Both the position numbers and the translations under genes were made by a program. The notes below the pieces were generated by a model, which worked only from the letters and a program-made list of their open reading frames with translations, ran no database searches and was not told the DNA's origin. Source: Bacillus sp. 123MFChir2 (GTDB taxonomy: Bacteria; Bacillota; Bacilli; Bacillales; Bacillaceae_G). Taken from it: DNA of 64,000 nucleotides. The stretch lies in the NCBI RefSeq assembly GCF_000383235.1, contig NZ_KB910941.1, positions 1-64,000 on the forward strand, given 5' to 3'. This document shows positions 36,043 to 43,892 of the stretch, one piece after another (within the stretch, counting starts at the first letter, position 1; each line of letters starts with the position of its first letter).

Positions 36043-36881
36043 TACCATTTGATTTTGAGTATTATCGTCCAGATTCTATTCAAGAGGCAATTCGGTTATT
36101 TCATGAGCTAGATCAAGAGGAAAAGAAGCCGCTCTACTATGGAGGCGGCACAGAAATTATTACGATGGGACGCTCACAGCGCATTCGAACAAAGGCTGTT
36201 ATTGATATAAAAGATATTTCGGAATGTAATGTTTGTGAATGGCAGGGTGACAAACTTTTACTTGGTGCAACATTAACGATAACAAATGTTCAAGAAGCGA
36301 AAGTATTTCCGCTCCTTGGGGAAACGGCAGGCCGGGCCGCAGATCGCACAGCAAGGAACAAAATTACAATTGGCGGAAATGTTGCAGGGAGGATTCGATA
36401 TAGGGAGGCTGTGCTGCCATTTTTATTAGCTGATAGTACATTTGTCATTGCAGGAATAGAGGGCATTCGCTATGTCCCTGCACATCAAGCTTTTGCGGAA
36501 AAATTGCAATTACAAAAGGGTGAGTTTCTTGTACAAATCATTACAGAGCGGCAGTATGTGACAGCGCCGTATTATAGTGTGAAAAAGCGTCAACTGGAAA
36601 AGATTGATTATCCCCTTGTGACAGTTGCGGCAATAAAATATGGCAGTGAAATTCGGATGGCGTGCAGCGGTTTATGCGCTTTTCCATTTCGTTCATTTCA
36701 GATAGAAGCAGCTTTGAATAATAAGCAGATTCCATTTGAGAAAAGAATCGAACGTGCTCTAAATCATATTCCAGCTCCTGTATTAGATGATATAAGAGGT
36801 TCGCGTGCTTATCGGACATTTGTATTTCAATCTGTACTGCAAGATCTATTGCGAAATTTTGCAGAGGGGGACGAAGGATGA
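36039..36881 (+). CDS. pucC: Molybdenum hydroxylase FAD-binding subunit (PucC-like)
   Basis: A 280-residue subunit carrying FAD between the iron-sulfur subunit and the electron acceptor. YYGGGTEIITMGRSQ and NKITIGGNVAGRIRYREAV are the two FAD-contacting loops of the CoxM/PucC family, and a C-terminal CO-dehydrogenase-flavoprotein domain follows. The ATG at 36039 overlaps the stop of pucD (ATGA), with AAAGGAGAAGGG before it; an upstream ATG at 36006 in the frame lies inside pucD and is not needed. Confidence 0.87.
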   Translation: MIPFDFEYYRPDSIQEAIRLFHELDQEEKKPLYYGGGTEIITMGRSQRIRTKAVIDIKDISECNVCEWQGDKLLLGATLTITNVQEAKVFPLLGETAGRAADRTARNKITIGGNVAGRIRYREAVLPFLLADSTFVIAGIEGIRYVPAHQAFAEKLQLQKGEFLVQIITERQYVTAPYYSVKKRQLEKIDYPLVTVAAIKYGSEIRMACSGLCAFPFRSFQIEAALNNKQIPFEKRIERALNHIPAPVLDDIRGSRAYRTFVFQSVLQDLLRNFAEGDEG

Positions 36882-37348
36882 GGAACGTGCAACTTATTCT
36901 ACATGTAAATGGAGAAACGCGAGAGGCCGCCTCAAGAATGGCTGATACGCTATTACATATATTACGTCACGAACTGGATTTAACAGGAGCAAAGCCAGGC
37001 TGTGAAAATGGTGATTGCGGTGCTTGCACAGTTTTTGTTGACGGGATACCGATTAAGTCTTGTATTATGCTGGCTGTTGAAGCGATTGGAAAGCAAGTTA
37101 CAACGATTGAGGGGTTACAATCAGCTCCTATTCAACAAGCTTTTGAAGAGAAATGGGCGTTCCAATGCGGATACTGTACACCGGGGTTTATTATGAATTG
37201 CCACGGACTTGTTACAGGAAGGCCTGATGCAGACGATCACGTCATTGAAGAATGGTTAAGTTCTAACATTTGCCGGTGTACGAGTTATCAAGAGATTGAA
37301 GAAGCTGTAAAGTTTGCACTGCAAAAGCAGCGAGGGGAGTCAAAATGA
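36878..37348 (+). CDS. pucE: Molybdenum hydroxylase iron-sulfur subunit (PucE-like)
   Basis: A 156-residue protein with two [2Fe-2S] clusters. The plant-type cluster is in GCENGDCGACTVFVDG plus a later Cys (SCIMLA), and the C-terminal cluster in FQCGYCTPGFIMN and SNICRCTSYQEI. It passes electrons from molybdenum to FAD. The start overlaps pucC by 4 bases with GAGGGGG upstream. Confidence 0.93.
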   Translation: MRNVQLILHVNGETREAASRMADTLLHILRHELDLTGAKPGCENGDCGACTVFVDGIPIKSCIMLAVEAIGKQVTTIEGLQSAPIQQAFEEKWAFQCGYCTPGFIMNCHGLVTGRPDADDHVIEEWLSSNICRCTSYQEIEEAVKFALQKQRGESK

Positions 37349-38301
37349 CTTCTGTATACGATGTATTAGAAGCGTTGTTATGTTGTGAGACACGCTGTGC
37401 GTTAGCGACGATTATTCATGTTGAAGGATCGGCATATCGAAAAGAAGGAACGATGATGCTTTTTCAAGAAGATGGTACAAAAGTTGGAATGCTAAGTGCA
37501 GGGTGCATTGAAGAAGAGCTTTTTTACTATGCGACGCATGCTATGGAGCATAAAACGTGGGCGATTCATACATTCAACACGAAAGCAGAAGATGATTTGT
37601 CTTGGGGAGTAGGATGTAATGGTGTCATTCATGTATTAGTAGAACATATAGATGATACCTATAAAGTTATTTTACAAGATTTGTATATTCACCTTACTGA
37701 TGGTTCCTCTGCTTGGATGGTGAAAAACCTTTCGCTAGAGCAAACTGCGCTTATATTTAATAATGGGAATACGCTTGGGAATTGGGAAGGAACGATTCCA
37801 CAGGCAACTGACTTGAAAAATGGGTTACAAGATGAATATTATAGCCAACATTTTATACCGAAGCCCCGTCTGTTTATTTTTGGGGCAGGAGAAGATGCAA
37901 AGCCGCTCGTGCGTTTTGCGAAAGAAACGAACTTCTTCGTAACAGTTTGTGATTGGCGGGAAGGTTTATGTAATACGGATCAATTTCCAAATGCTGATGC
38001 ATGTATAGTCGGGTTTCCGGGAGAAATGATCAAAGACCTTTCACTACATCAAAGTGATTTTCTTGTCATTATGACGCATCACTTTGAAAGAGATCGGCAA
38101 TTACTGTCACTCTTATTAGGAAAAAAAGTTCGTTATATAGGTATTTTAGGCCCTCGTCATCGTACGGAGCGCTTATTAGAAGGGAAACCAATTCCTCATT
38201 ATCTCCATTTTCCTGTTGGAATTTCAATTGGTGCACAAGGTCCAAGTGAAATTTCCATTAGCATCATGGCTGAAATCATCGGACAATTACGGGGGAAGTG
38301 A
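37345..38301 (+). CDS. pucA: XdhC/CoxI-family molybdenum cofactor insertion protein (PucA-like)
   Basis: A 318-residue chaperone that binds molybdenum cofactor and delivers its sulfurated form to xanthine dehydrogenase-type enzymes. The N-terminal XdhC domain has ALATIIHVEGSAYRKEGTMM and LSAGCIEEEL. The C-terminal Rossmann domain has PRLFIFGAGEDAKPLVRFA and a FVTVCDWREG strand. The start overlaps pucE by 4 bases with GAGGGGAG upstream. Confidence 0.88.
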   Translation: MTSVYDVLEALLCCETRCALATIIHVEGSAYRKEGTMMLFQEDGTKVGMLSAGCIEEELFYYATHAMEHKTWAIHTFNTKAEDDLSWGVGCNGVIHVLVEHIDDTYKVILQDLYIHLTDGSSAWMVKNLSLEQTALIFNNGNTLGNWEGTIPQATDLKNGLQDEYYSQHFIPKPRLFIFGAGEDAKPLVRFAKETNFFVTVCDWREGLCNTDQFPNADACIVGFPGEMIKDLSLHQSDFLVIMTHHFERDRQLLSLLLGKKVRYIGILGPRHRTERLLEGKPIPHYLHFPVGISIGAQGPSEISISIMAEIIGQLRGK

Positions 38302-38302
38302 G

Positions 38303-38902
38303 ATGAAAATCATTGGTGTATATTTGGCGGCGGGAAATAGTAGACGAATGGGACCAGGAATTCATAAGCTTTCTCTTCCTTTCCATAATGAACCACTTGG
38401 TAAGGTAGCCCTCCAAACAGCTTTGTCTTCCAATCTCGCAGGTATCATTATTGTCGCAAATGATGCGAGTTGGGCCCTGCAATCATTACGACATAAGAAC
38501 GTACACATTCTTTCTTGTGCTGATTCTAGTCAAGGACAATCACACTCACTTCGCTGCGGGTTGAAGAAAGCCATGCATATGAAAGCGGATGGGATTGTTG
38601 TCTTACTTGCTGACCAGCCCTTTATCAAAATAGAGATAATTAATGAATTAATAGATTGTTATAAGCAACATAAAACGGTCTATTATGTCGCAGCAAAGCA
38701 TCGCGGCATTGTCAGACCGCCTGTTTTGTTTGCGAAGAAAACATTTCCTATCTTACAAACATTAGAAGGCGATCAAGGAGCGCGCGCTATTTTTCAACAG
38801 GTAGAGGGCATAACGATATCGTATGAAGAACCGGCCCTTTTTTATGATGTGGATAGCTGGAGTGATTATCAGAAAATGATAAAATATATAGATGCAAATT
38901 GA
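38303..38902 (+). CDS. pucB: MobA-like nucleotidyltransferase (PucB-like), end formed by a repeat
   Basis: A 199-residue NTP-transferase related to MocA/MobA, expected to make the dinucleotide form of the molybdenum cofactor (MCD for this enzyme class). VYLAAGNSRRMGPGIHKLSL is the nucleotide-binding loop, and VVLLADQPFI the metal-binding Asp region. The ATG at 38303 is one base after the pucA stop and follows GGGGGAAG; the longer frame back to 38216 lies in pucA. The last residues KYIDAN and the stop are read from the left end of a MITE-like repeat, so the original C-terminus was probably different. Confidence 0.85.
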   Translation: MKIIGVYLAAGNSRRMGPGIHKLSLPFHNEPLGKVALQTALSSNLAGIIIVANDASWALQSLRHKNVHILSCADSSQGQSHSLRCGLKKAMHMKADGIVVLLADQPFIKIEIINELIDCYKQHKTVYYVAAKHRGIVRPPVLFAKKTFPILQTLEGDQGARAIFQQVEGITISYEEPALFYDVDSWSDYQKMIKYIDAN

Positions 38903-38996
38903 AAAACTAACATAAAAACCCTTTTCTTTTTCGATGGGCGAGAGCAACTGGCTATGTTTTGTTCTGCATAGCAGAGACTAATATGCAAAAACATGA
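38883..38996 (+). repeat. Interspersed MITE-like repeat, copy 11 (internal deletion)
   Basis: Left end TATATAGATGCAAATTGAAA is almost identical to copy 7; then GGGCGAGAGCAACTGGC joins directly to TTTTGTTCTGCATAGCAG, so the central part is missing. It overlaps the 3' end of pucB by 20 bases. Confidence 0.8.
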
Positions 38997-39192
38997 AGCA
39001 GGAACATCATAAGTCATTAATTCCTAACTTATAGAGAGTATATGTGGTTTTTGTATAATATTTATTCGCTAAAAAACTTTCTAGAAATAATAAGTGTAGC
39101 GTGACAAAATAGAATAAGAATACATATATCGTAATAAAAATAGTTTCTATTATTTCCACTATTTTAAATATAAAAACTTTTATTTTTTCGTA

Positions 39193-39206
39193 TGATAGCG
39201 TTTTCA
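39193..39206 (+). promoter_or_regulatory. Predicted CcpA (cre) site upstream of ald
   Basis: TGATAGCGTTTTCA fits the cre consensus TGWNANCGNTNWCA at every position. It is 100 bases upstream of the ald start, in the 400-base spacer that otherwise holds repeat copy 11 and AT-rich sequence. Predicts carbon catabolite control of alanine dehydrogenase. Confidence 0.6.
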
Positions 39207-39305
39207 TGAGTAGGAAGTTATGCTAGAATAAATTCATAAGTTATTCATTATTAAAAAAAGAAAAAAGAATTACTTTTTTCTGTTAATTATAAGGGGGCAT
39301 TTCAA

Positions 39306-40439
39306 ATGCGTATTGGAGTACCAGGAGAAATTAAAAACAACGAAAACCGTGTAGCTATGACACCAGCTGGTGTTGTACATTTAATTCGTAACAATCACGA
39401 AGTATTCATTCAAAAGGGTGCAGGATTAGGATCAGGTTTTCCTGACGAGCAATATGTAGAAGCAGGAGCAAAAATCGTAGAAACAGCTGAAGAAGCTTGG
39501 TCTATGGAAATGGTAATGAAAGTTAAAGAGCCAGTTGCAAGCGAATATAAATATTTCCGTGAAGGTTTAGTTCTATTCACTTACTTACACTTAGCTCCAG
39601 AGCCAGAATTAACAAAAGCGTTAATTGAAAATAAAGTAGTAGCAATCGCTTACGAAACAGTTCAATTAGAAAACCGTTCTCTACCATTATTAGCACCTAT
39701 GAGTGAAGTTGCAGGTCGTATGGCAGCACAACTTGGTGCACAATTCCTTGAGAAAAACAAAGGTGGAAAAGGTATCTTACTTGCAGGTGTTCCAGGCGTT
39801 AAGCGCGGTAAAGTAACAATTATCGGTGGTGGACAAGCTGGTACAAACGCTGCTAAAATTGCAGTTGGTTTAGGTGCTGACGTAACAGTTATCGACTTAA
39901 GCGCAGATCGTCTTCGTCAATTAGATGATATTTTCGGTAACCAAGTGACAACTTTAATGTCTAATCCTTACAATATTGCACAAGCTGTAAAAGAGTCTGA
40001 TCTTGTAATTGGCGCAGTATTAATTCCAGGAGCGAAAGCACCAAAACTTGTAACAGAAGAAATGATCAAGTCTATGGAGCCAGGTTCTGTTGTAGTTGAT
40101 ATCGCGATCGACCAAGGTGGTATTTTCGAAACAACTGACCGTATTACAACACATGACAACCCAACTTATGAAAAACACGGCGTAGTTCACTATGCAGTTG
40201 CAAACATGCCTGGTGCGGTTCCACGTACATCTACACTTGCATTAACAAATGTTACAGTACCATATGCAGTACAAATCGCAAACAAAGGCTACAAAAAAGC
40301 TTGTTTAGAAAATACTGCATTATTAAAAGGTATTAACGCATTAGAAGGCTTTGTAACATTCGAAGCAGTTGCAGAAGCACACGGTGTAGAATATAAAGCA
40401 GCAAAAGAATTATTAGAAGCAGAAGCAGTATCTTGCTAA
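39306..40439 (+). CDS. ald: Alanine dehydrogenase
   Basis: A 377-residue NAD-dependent enzyme converting L-alanine to pyruvate and ammonia, used for alanine catabolism and during sporulation. The N-terminal substrate domain has [20 protein letters not shown] (Arg15 region) and MKVKEP (catalytic Lys). The NAD domain has [18 protein letters not shown] and a following [23 protein letters not shown] is typical. AAGGGGGC precedes the ATG. A terminator-like hairpin separates it from a permease gene transcribed in the same direction. Confidence 0.96.
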   Translation: MRIGVPGEIKNNENRVAMTPAGVVHLIRNNHEVFIQKGAGLGSGFPDEQYVEAGAKIVETAEEAWSMEMVMKVKEPVASEYKYFREGLVLFTYLHLAPEPELTKALIENKVVAIAYETVQLENRSLPLLAPMSEVAGRMAAQLGAQFLEKNKGGKGILLAGVPGVKRGKVTIIGGGQAGTNAAKIAVGLGADVTVIDLSADRLRQLDDIFGNQVTTLMSNPYNIAQAVKESDLVIGAVLIPGAKAPKLVTEEMIKSMEPGSVVVDIAIDQGGIFETTDRITTHDNPTYEKHGVVHYAVANMPGAVPRTSTLALTNVTVPYAVQIANKGYKKACLENTALLKGINALEGFVTFEAVAEAHGVEYKAAKELLEAEAVSC

Positions 40440-40475
40440 TCTAAATATCGAACAATATTTTCATACAACAAGATG

Positions 40476-40508
40476 AGAGCTAAGAGAAGTGCCTCTTAGC
40501 TCTTTTTA
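40476..40508 (+). terminator. Terminator between ald and the permease gene
   Basis: AGAGCTAAGAG/CTCTTAGCTCT stem with 6-base loop and T run. The permease ribosome site follows only a few bases later, so some read-through is plausible. Confidence 0.8.
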
Positions 40509-40528
40509 ACTAGAAGGGGGCAAGGGTC

Positions 40529-41944
40529 GTGGCCAACTTATTCAAAAAGAAATCCGTGACACAATTGTTAAGCCAAAGTCAAAGTAAAACTTTGACAAAA
40601 ACATTAGGGGCATTTGACTTAACGATGTTAGGAATTGGAGCAATTATCGGTACAGGAGTACTTGTATTAACTGGATTAGTAGCAGCAAGAGATGCTGGTC
40701 CAGCTGTTATTTTCTCGTTTATGATTGCAGCAATTGTTTGTGGCTTTGCAGCATTATGTTATGCAGAAGTTGCCACAGCGCTTCCTGTATCAGGAAGTGT
40801 ATATACGTATGCATATGCAACAATTGGAGAATTTATTGCACATTTAATGGGATGGACATTATTGTCAGTTTATGTGTTAACAACAGCAGCGGTAGCTGGC
40901 GGTTGGACGGGTTACTTTAATAACTTAGTAAGTGGATTAGGAATAGAGATTCCGAAACAATTGTTAACGATTCCATCTCAAGGCGGAATTGTGAACCTAC
41001 CAGCGGTTGGCATTACATTAGTGTTAACATGGTTACTATCTCGCGGTACGAAAGAAAGTAAACGTGTAAATAATGCAATGGTATTAATTAAAATTAGTAT
41101 TGTTGTATTGTTTATTGCAGTTGGTGTGTTCTATGTAAAACCAGAAAACTGGACGCCATTTGCACCGTATGGTATCAATGGGATTTTTGCCGGAGGAGCT
41201 GCAGTATTCTTTGCTTTCTTAGGATTTGATGCGTTAGCAACTTCAGCTGAAGAAGTAAAAAATCCACAGCGTGATTTACCGATTGGTATTATTGCATCAC
41301 TTGCTGTTTGTACAGTTATTTATATTGCAGTTTGTCTTGTTATGACAGGAATGGTGTCATACAAAGAATTAAATGTACCAGAAGCGATGTCTTACGTATT
41401 AGAAGTTGTTGGGCAAGATAAAGTAGCTGGTGTGATTGCCATTGGCGCAGTAATTGGTATCATGGCCGTAATTTTTGCTTATATTTATGCGACAACACGT
41501 GTATTCTTTGCGATGAGCCGTGATGGTTTACTTCCAAAATCATTTGCGAAAATTAACAAAAAAACAGAAGCTCCGGTATTTTCAACATGGTTAACAGGTA
41601 TCGGAAGTGCTTTAATTGCCGGATTTATCGATTTAAAAGAATTGTCAAATTTGGCTAATATTGGAGCGTTATTAACGTTTGCGATGGTGGGCGTTTCTGT
41701 ACTGATCCTTCGTAAAACACATCCGACATTACAACGTGGCTTTATGGTACCTCTTGTACCAGTATTGCCGATTATTTCAATCGCATGTTGTCTGTTCTTA
41801 ATGGTTAATTTACCACTTACAACATGGTTATACTTCGGTGCTTGGCTTGTACTAGGAGTTATCGTATACTTCGTATACTCTAAGAAACATAGCCACCTGC
41901 AACAAGATAAAAGTTCGCAAGATCATTTAAAACAAGCAAATTAA
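40529..41944 (+). CDS. APC-superfamily amino acid permease
   Basis: A 471-residue membrane transporter with about 12 hydrophobic helices. The conserved first helix GIGAIIGTGVLVLTG contains the unwound GxG motif that binds the amino acid in APC transporters. FLGFDALATSAEEVKNPQRDLP is the conserved segment of cationic/neutral amino acid permeases (YfnA-like). It starts at GTG after AAGGGGGCAAGGG. Its position behind ald suggests alanine or a related amino acid as substrate, which is an inference. Confidence 0.88.
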   Translation: MANLFKKKSVTQLLSQSQSKTLTKTLGAFDLTMLGIGAIIGTGVLVLTGLVAARDAGPAVIFSFMIAAIVCGFAALCYAEVATALPVSGSVYTYAYATIGEFIAHLMGWTLLSVYVLTTAAVAGGWTGYFNNLVSGLGIEIPKQLLTIPSQGGIVNLPAVGITLVLTWLLSRGTKESKRVNNAMVLIKISIVVLFIAVGVFYVKPENWTPFAPYGINGIFAGGAAVFFAFLGFDALATSAEEVKNPQRDLPIGIIASLAVCTVIYIAVCLVMTGMVSYKELNVPEAMSYVLEVVGQDKVAGVIAIGAVIGIMAVIFAYIYATTRVFFAMSRDGLLPKSFAKINKKTEAPVFSTWLTGIGSALIAGFIDLKELSNLANIGALLTFAMVGVSVLILRKTHPTLQRGFMVPLVPVLPIISIACCLFLMVNLPLTTWLYFGAWLVLGVIVYFVYSKKHSHLQQDKSSQDHLKQAN

Positions 41945-41950
41945 AGGGAT

Positions 41951-41987
41951 AAAGCCTTATGCGTTGGGGAGCGCGTAAGGCTTTTTT
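41951..41987 (+). terminator. Terminator after the permease gene
   Basis: AAAGCCTTATGCG pairs with CGCGTAAGGCTTT, followed by T run. Confidence 0.87.
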
Positions 41988-42050
41988 ATGCTTTTGAAGG
42001 AATTTTGGGAAATTTTGTAGAAACTTGTATGTCGAAAGGTGGGAGAAAGA

Positions 42051-42611
42051 ATGAATGTAAAAGAAGAAGTAAAAGTTGTAGTAGGGGCAGAAGGATATAA
42101 CAATAATCCAGGGTGGTTACATACACAAGAAAATGAACTAAATTTACTGAAAAGGGAAGATTGGACGAAACAATTTGCTCCAAACTCTATCGCAGCAATC
42201 TTGGGAGAGCATGTGTGGGAGCATTTAACATATGAAGAGGGAGTAGAAGCAGCAAAAATTTGTTATGAATTTTTACAGCCAGGCGGCCATCTTCGCTCCG
42301 CGGTACCAGATGCGTTTTTCCCAGATGAAGATTATCAAGCAGGCGTACAAGTCGGCGGACCAGGTCCATTAGATCATCCGGCAGCGAGCCACAAAATTGT
42401 CCATAACTATAAAACGATGACTTCAATGTTTGAAGAAGCTGGTTTTGAAGTGAAGTTACTAGAGTATTGTGATGAAAACGGAGAATTTCATCATAATGAC
42501 TGGAATGAAAAAGACGGCTTTATTTATCGTTCCAAGCGTTTCGATCATCGCAATCAAGATGGACAACTTGGTTTTGTTTCATTGATTGTCGATGCAGTTA
42601 AGTCTAAATAA
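42051..42611 (+). CDS. SAM-dependent methyltransferase-like protein (COG4627 type)
   Basis: About 186 residues. The centre reads SIAAILGEHVWEHLTYEEGV then AAKICYEFLQPGGHLRSAVPD, which matches the second half of a class I methyltransferase fold (post-II and motif III) as in predicted methyltransferases of COG4627. The glycine-rich motif I is replaced by VVVGAEGYNNNPGWLHT, so it is short for the family fold. GTGGGAG precedes the ATG at 42051. Substrate unknown. Confidence 0.65.
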   Translation: MNVKEEVKVVVGAEGYNNNPGWLHTQENELNLLKREDWTKQFAPNSIAAILGEHVWEHLTYEEGVEAAKICYEFLQPGGHLRSAVPDAFFPDEDYQAGVQVGGPGPLDHPAASHKIVHNYKTMTSMFEEAGFEVKLLEYCDENGEFHHNDWNEKDGFIYRSKRFDHRNQDGQLGFVSLIVDAVKSK

Positions 42612-42616
42612 ATGAA

Positions 42617-42737
42617 AAATCGCCGATATATCAGCGATTTCTTGAATATATCGACGATTCGACATGATATAAAGACTCTTCGGTGATATTCGATATGCTG
42701 AACGCATAAAAGAGAACCCTTTAGTATAAATCAAGGG
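42617..42737. terminator. Hairpins between convergent methyltransferase genes
   Basis: An AAATCGC/GCGATTT hairpin (42617-42641), with further imperfect GATATAT/ATCGACGAT copies behind it, is followed by a bidirectional GAACCCTT/AAGGGTTC hairpin with T run at 42713-42737 that overlaps the end of the minus-strand gene. Confidence 0.65.
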
Positions 42738-43351
42738 TTCCTTTTTTCATTTTTTAAAAGCAAAATCCGATAATTACCATGAAAAATAGATGGTTCTTCA
42801 TATTGAACGGTAAGCGGTAATGTTCCAATAATAACACTCAACTTGCGATTAATAGTCGTTCCAAGTCTCTCAGTAAATAGGTTCATTAATTTTCTAAATG
42901 GAGATAGTTGTTTTTCTTCAGAAAGAAATTTATCTAAGATAATGATGTTTCCTCCGTCTTTTATAACGCGTAATGCTTCTGAAAGTGCAATATGAGGATG
43001 TTCAACAACACTTAAAATGAGATTTAAAATAACAACGTCAAATGAATTGTCTAGAAATGTGAGCTCTTCAGCATTCATTTGTTGATATACAACATGAGGA
43101 TAAGGATATTTCCGTTTCGCTTGCGCTAACATATGATTTGAGAGGTCGATTCCAGTGATGAGGGTATTGTTCGGAAGAAGTGGGATATCTTGCCCTGTAC
43201 CGACGCCAACTAATAATATTTTTTGATGTTCTGTAAAAGGTACAAGAGAAAAAGCACGTTTTCTTGCTTTAATAAAGAAACGGTTTTGTATGAACAAATC
43301 ATAAAAGGTAGACCATACTTTATAAATTTTTTGATTTTGCTTATTTTTCAT
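42731..43351 (-). CDS. Class I SAM-dependent methyltransferase
   Basis: About 206 residues with methyltransferase motif I ILLVGVGTGQDIPLLP, the acidic residue after beta-2 in ITGIDLSNHML, NAEELTFLDNSFDVVILNL (motif II region) and LRVIKDGGNIIILDKF (motif III). It resembles UbiE/phospholipid methyltransferases. The ATG at 43351 follows GGAGGG; the longer frame to 43465 would cross the divergent cadC promoter. It may share control with the divergent metal-resistance operon. Substrate unknown. Confidence 0.8.
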   Translation of the reverse strand: MKNKQNQKIYKVWSTFYDLFIQNRFFIKARKRAFSLVPFTEHQKILLVGVGTGQDIPLLPNNTLITGIDLSNHMLAQAKRKYPYPHVVYQQMNAEELTFLDNSFDVVILNLILSVVEHPHIALSEALRVIKDGGNIIILDKFLSEEKQLSPFRKLMNLFTERLGTTINRKLSVIIGTLPLTVQYEEPSIFHGNYRILLLKNEKRNP

Positions 43352-43404
43352 AACGTTTCCCTCCATTTCTATATACAATGTAAAAAAATAAAAAGCAGAA
43401 ATTA

Positions 43405-43434
43405 TTGACACATATGAACGGTCACTCATATAAT
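43405..43434 (+). promoter_or_regulatory. Promoter of cadC-cadA
   Basis: TTGACA (43405-43410), 18-base spacer and TATAAT (43429-43434). The spacer holds most of the first ArsR-type operator, so bound repressor would block RNA polymerase. Confidence 0.75.
43412..43431 (+). promoter_or_regulatory. ArsR/CadC-type operator 1
   Basis: ATATGA-N8-TCATAT inverted repeat within the promoter spacer, closely similar to operators of Zn/Cd-sensing ArsR-family repressors. Confidence 0.65.
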
Positions 43435-43447
43435 GAAAGTATAACAT

Positions 43448-43467
43448 ATATGAACAGTTATTCATAT
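43448..43467 (+). promoter_or_regulatory. ArsR/CadC-type operator 2
   Basis: A second ATATGA-N8-TCATAT repeat 16 bases downstream of the first, near the predicted transcription start and before the cadC ribosome site. Confidence 0.65.
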
Positions 43468-43491
43468 GTTCAAGTGAAGAGGTGAGCTATT

Positions 43492-43869
43492 GTGACTGAA
43501 CAAAAAGTAGAAACTAATGAAGAAACATGTTTACAAAATGTCATTCATCAAGAGGTTGTTGAAAAAGTACAACAAACGATTCCGCAGGATGATAGCTTAA
43601 GTCAAGTAGCAGAGTTATTTAAAGTATTAGGAGACCGTACGCGCACACGTATTTTACATGCTTTGTTTGAAGCGGAAATGTGCGTATGCGATTTAGCATA
43701 TTTACTCGGAATGACGCAGTCGTCTATTTCCCATCAATTACGTGTATTAAAGCAAGCGAAGCTTGTGAAAAATCGTAAAGAAGGAAAAGTGGTGTACTAT
43801 TCACTTGCAGACCATCACGTTATTCATATTTTTGAGCAAGCATTTGAGCATGTAAACGAGGAAAAATAG
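43492..43869 (+). CDS. cadC: ArsR/SmtB-family metal-sensing repressor (CadC/CzrA type)
   Basis: A 125-residue winged-helix repressor. LSQVAELFKVLGDRTRTRIL then YLLGMTQSSISHQLRVLKQ forms the HTH. Metal-binding elements of both known classes are visible: EMCVCDL in the recognition-helix region plus an N-terminal Cys (alpha-3N site) and DHHVIHIFEQAFEH at the C-terminus (alpha-5 site). It likely releases the operators when Cd, Zn, Pb or Co binds. GTG start after GAGGTGAGC. It is 23 bases upstream of the ATPase gene. Confidence 0.92.
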   Translation: MTEQKVETNEETCLQNVIHQEVVEKVQQTIPQDDSLSQVAELFKVLGDRTRTRILHALFEAEMCVCDLAYLLGMTQSSISHQLRVLKQAKLVKNRKEGKVVYYSLADHHVIHIFEQAFEHVNEEK

Positions 43870-43892
43870 AAGCAGCACAAGGAGGGAGAAAT

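Noticed and set aside
39007-39207. 66-residue hydrophobic minus-strand frame upstream of ald
   Set aside because: No ribosome site before its ATG, AT-rich low-complexity composition, and it overlaps the predicted cre site; better explained as chance.
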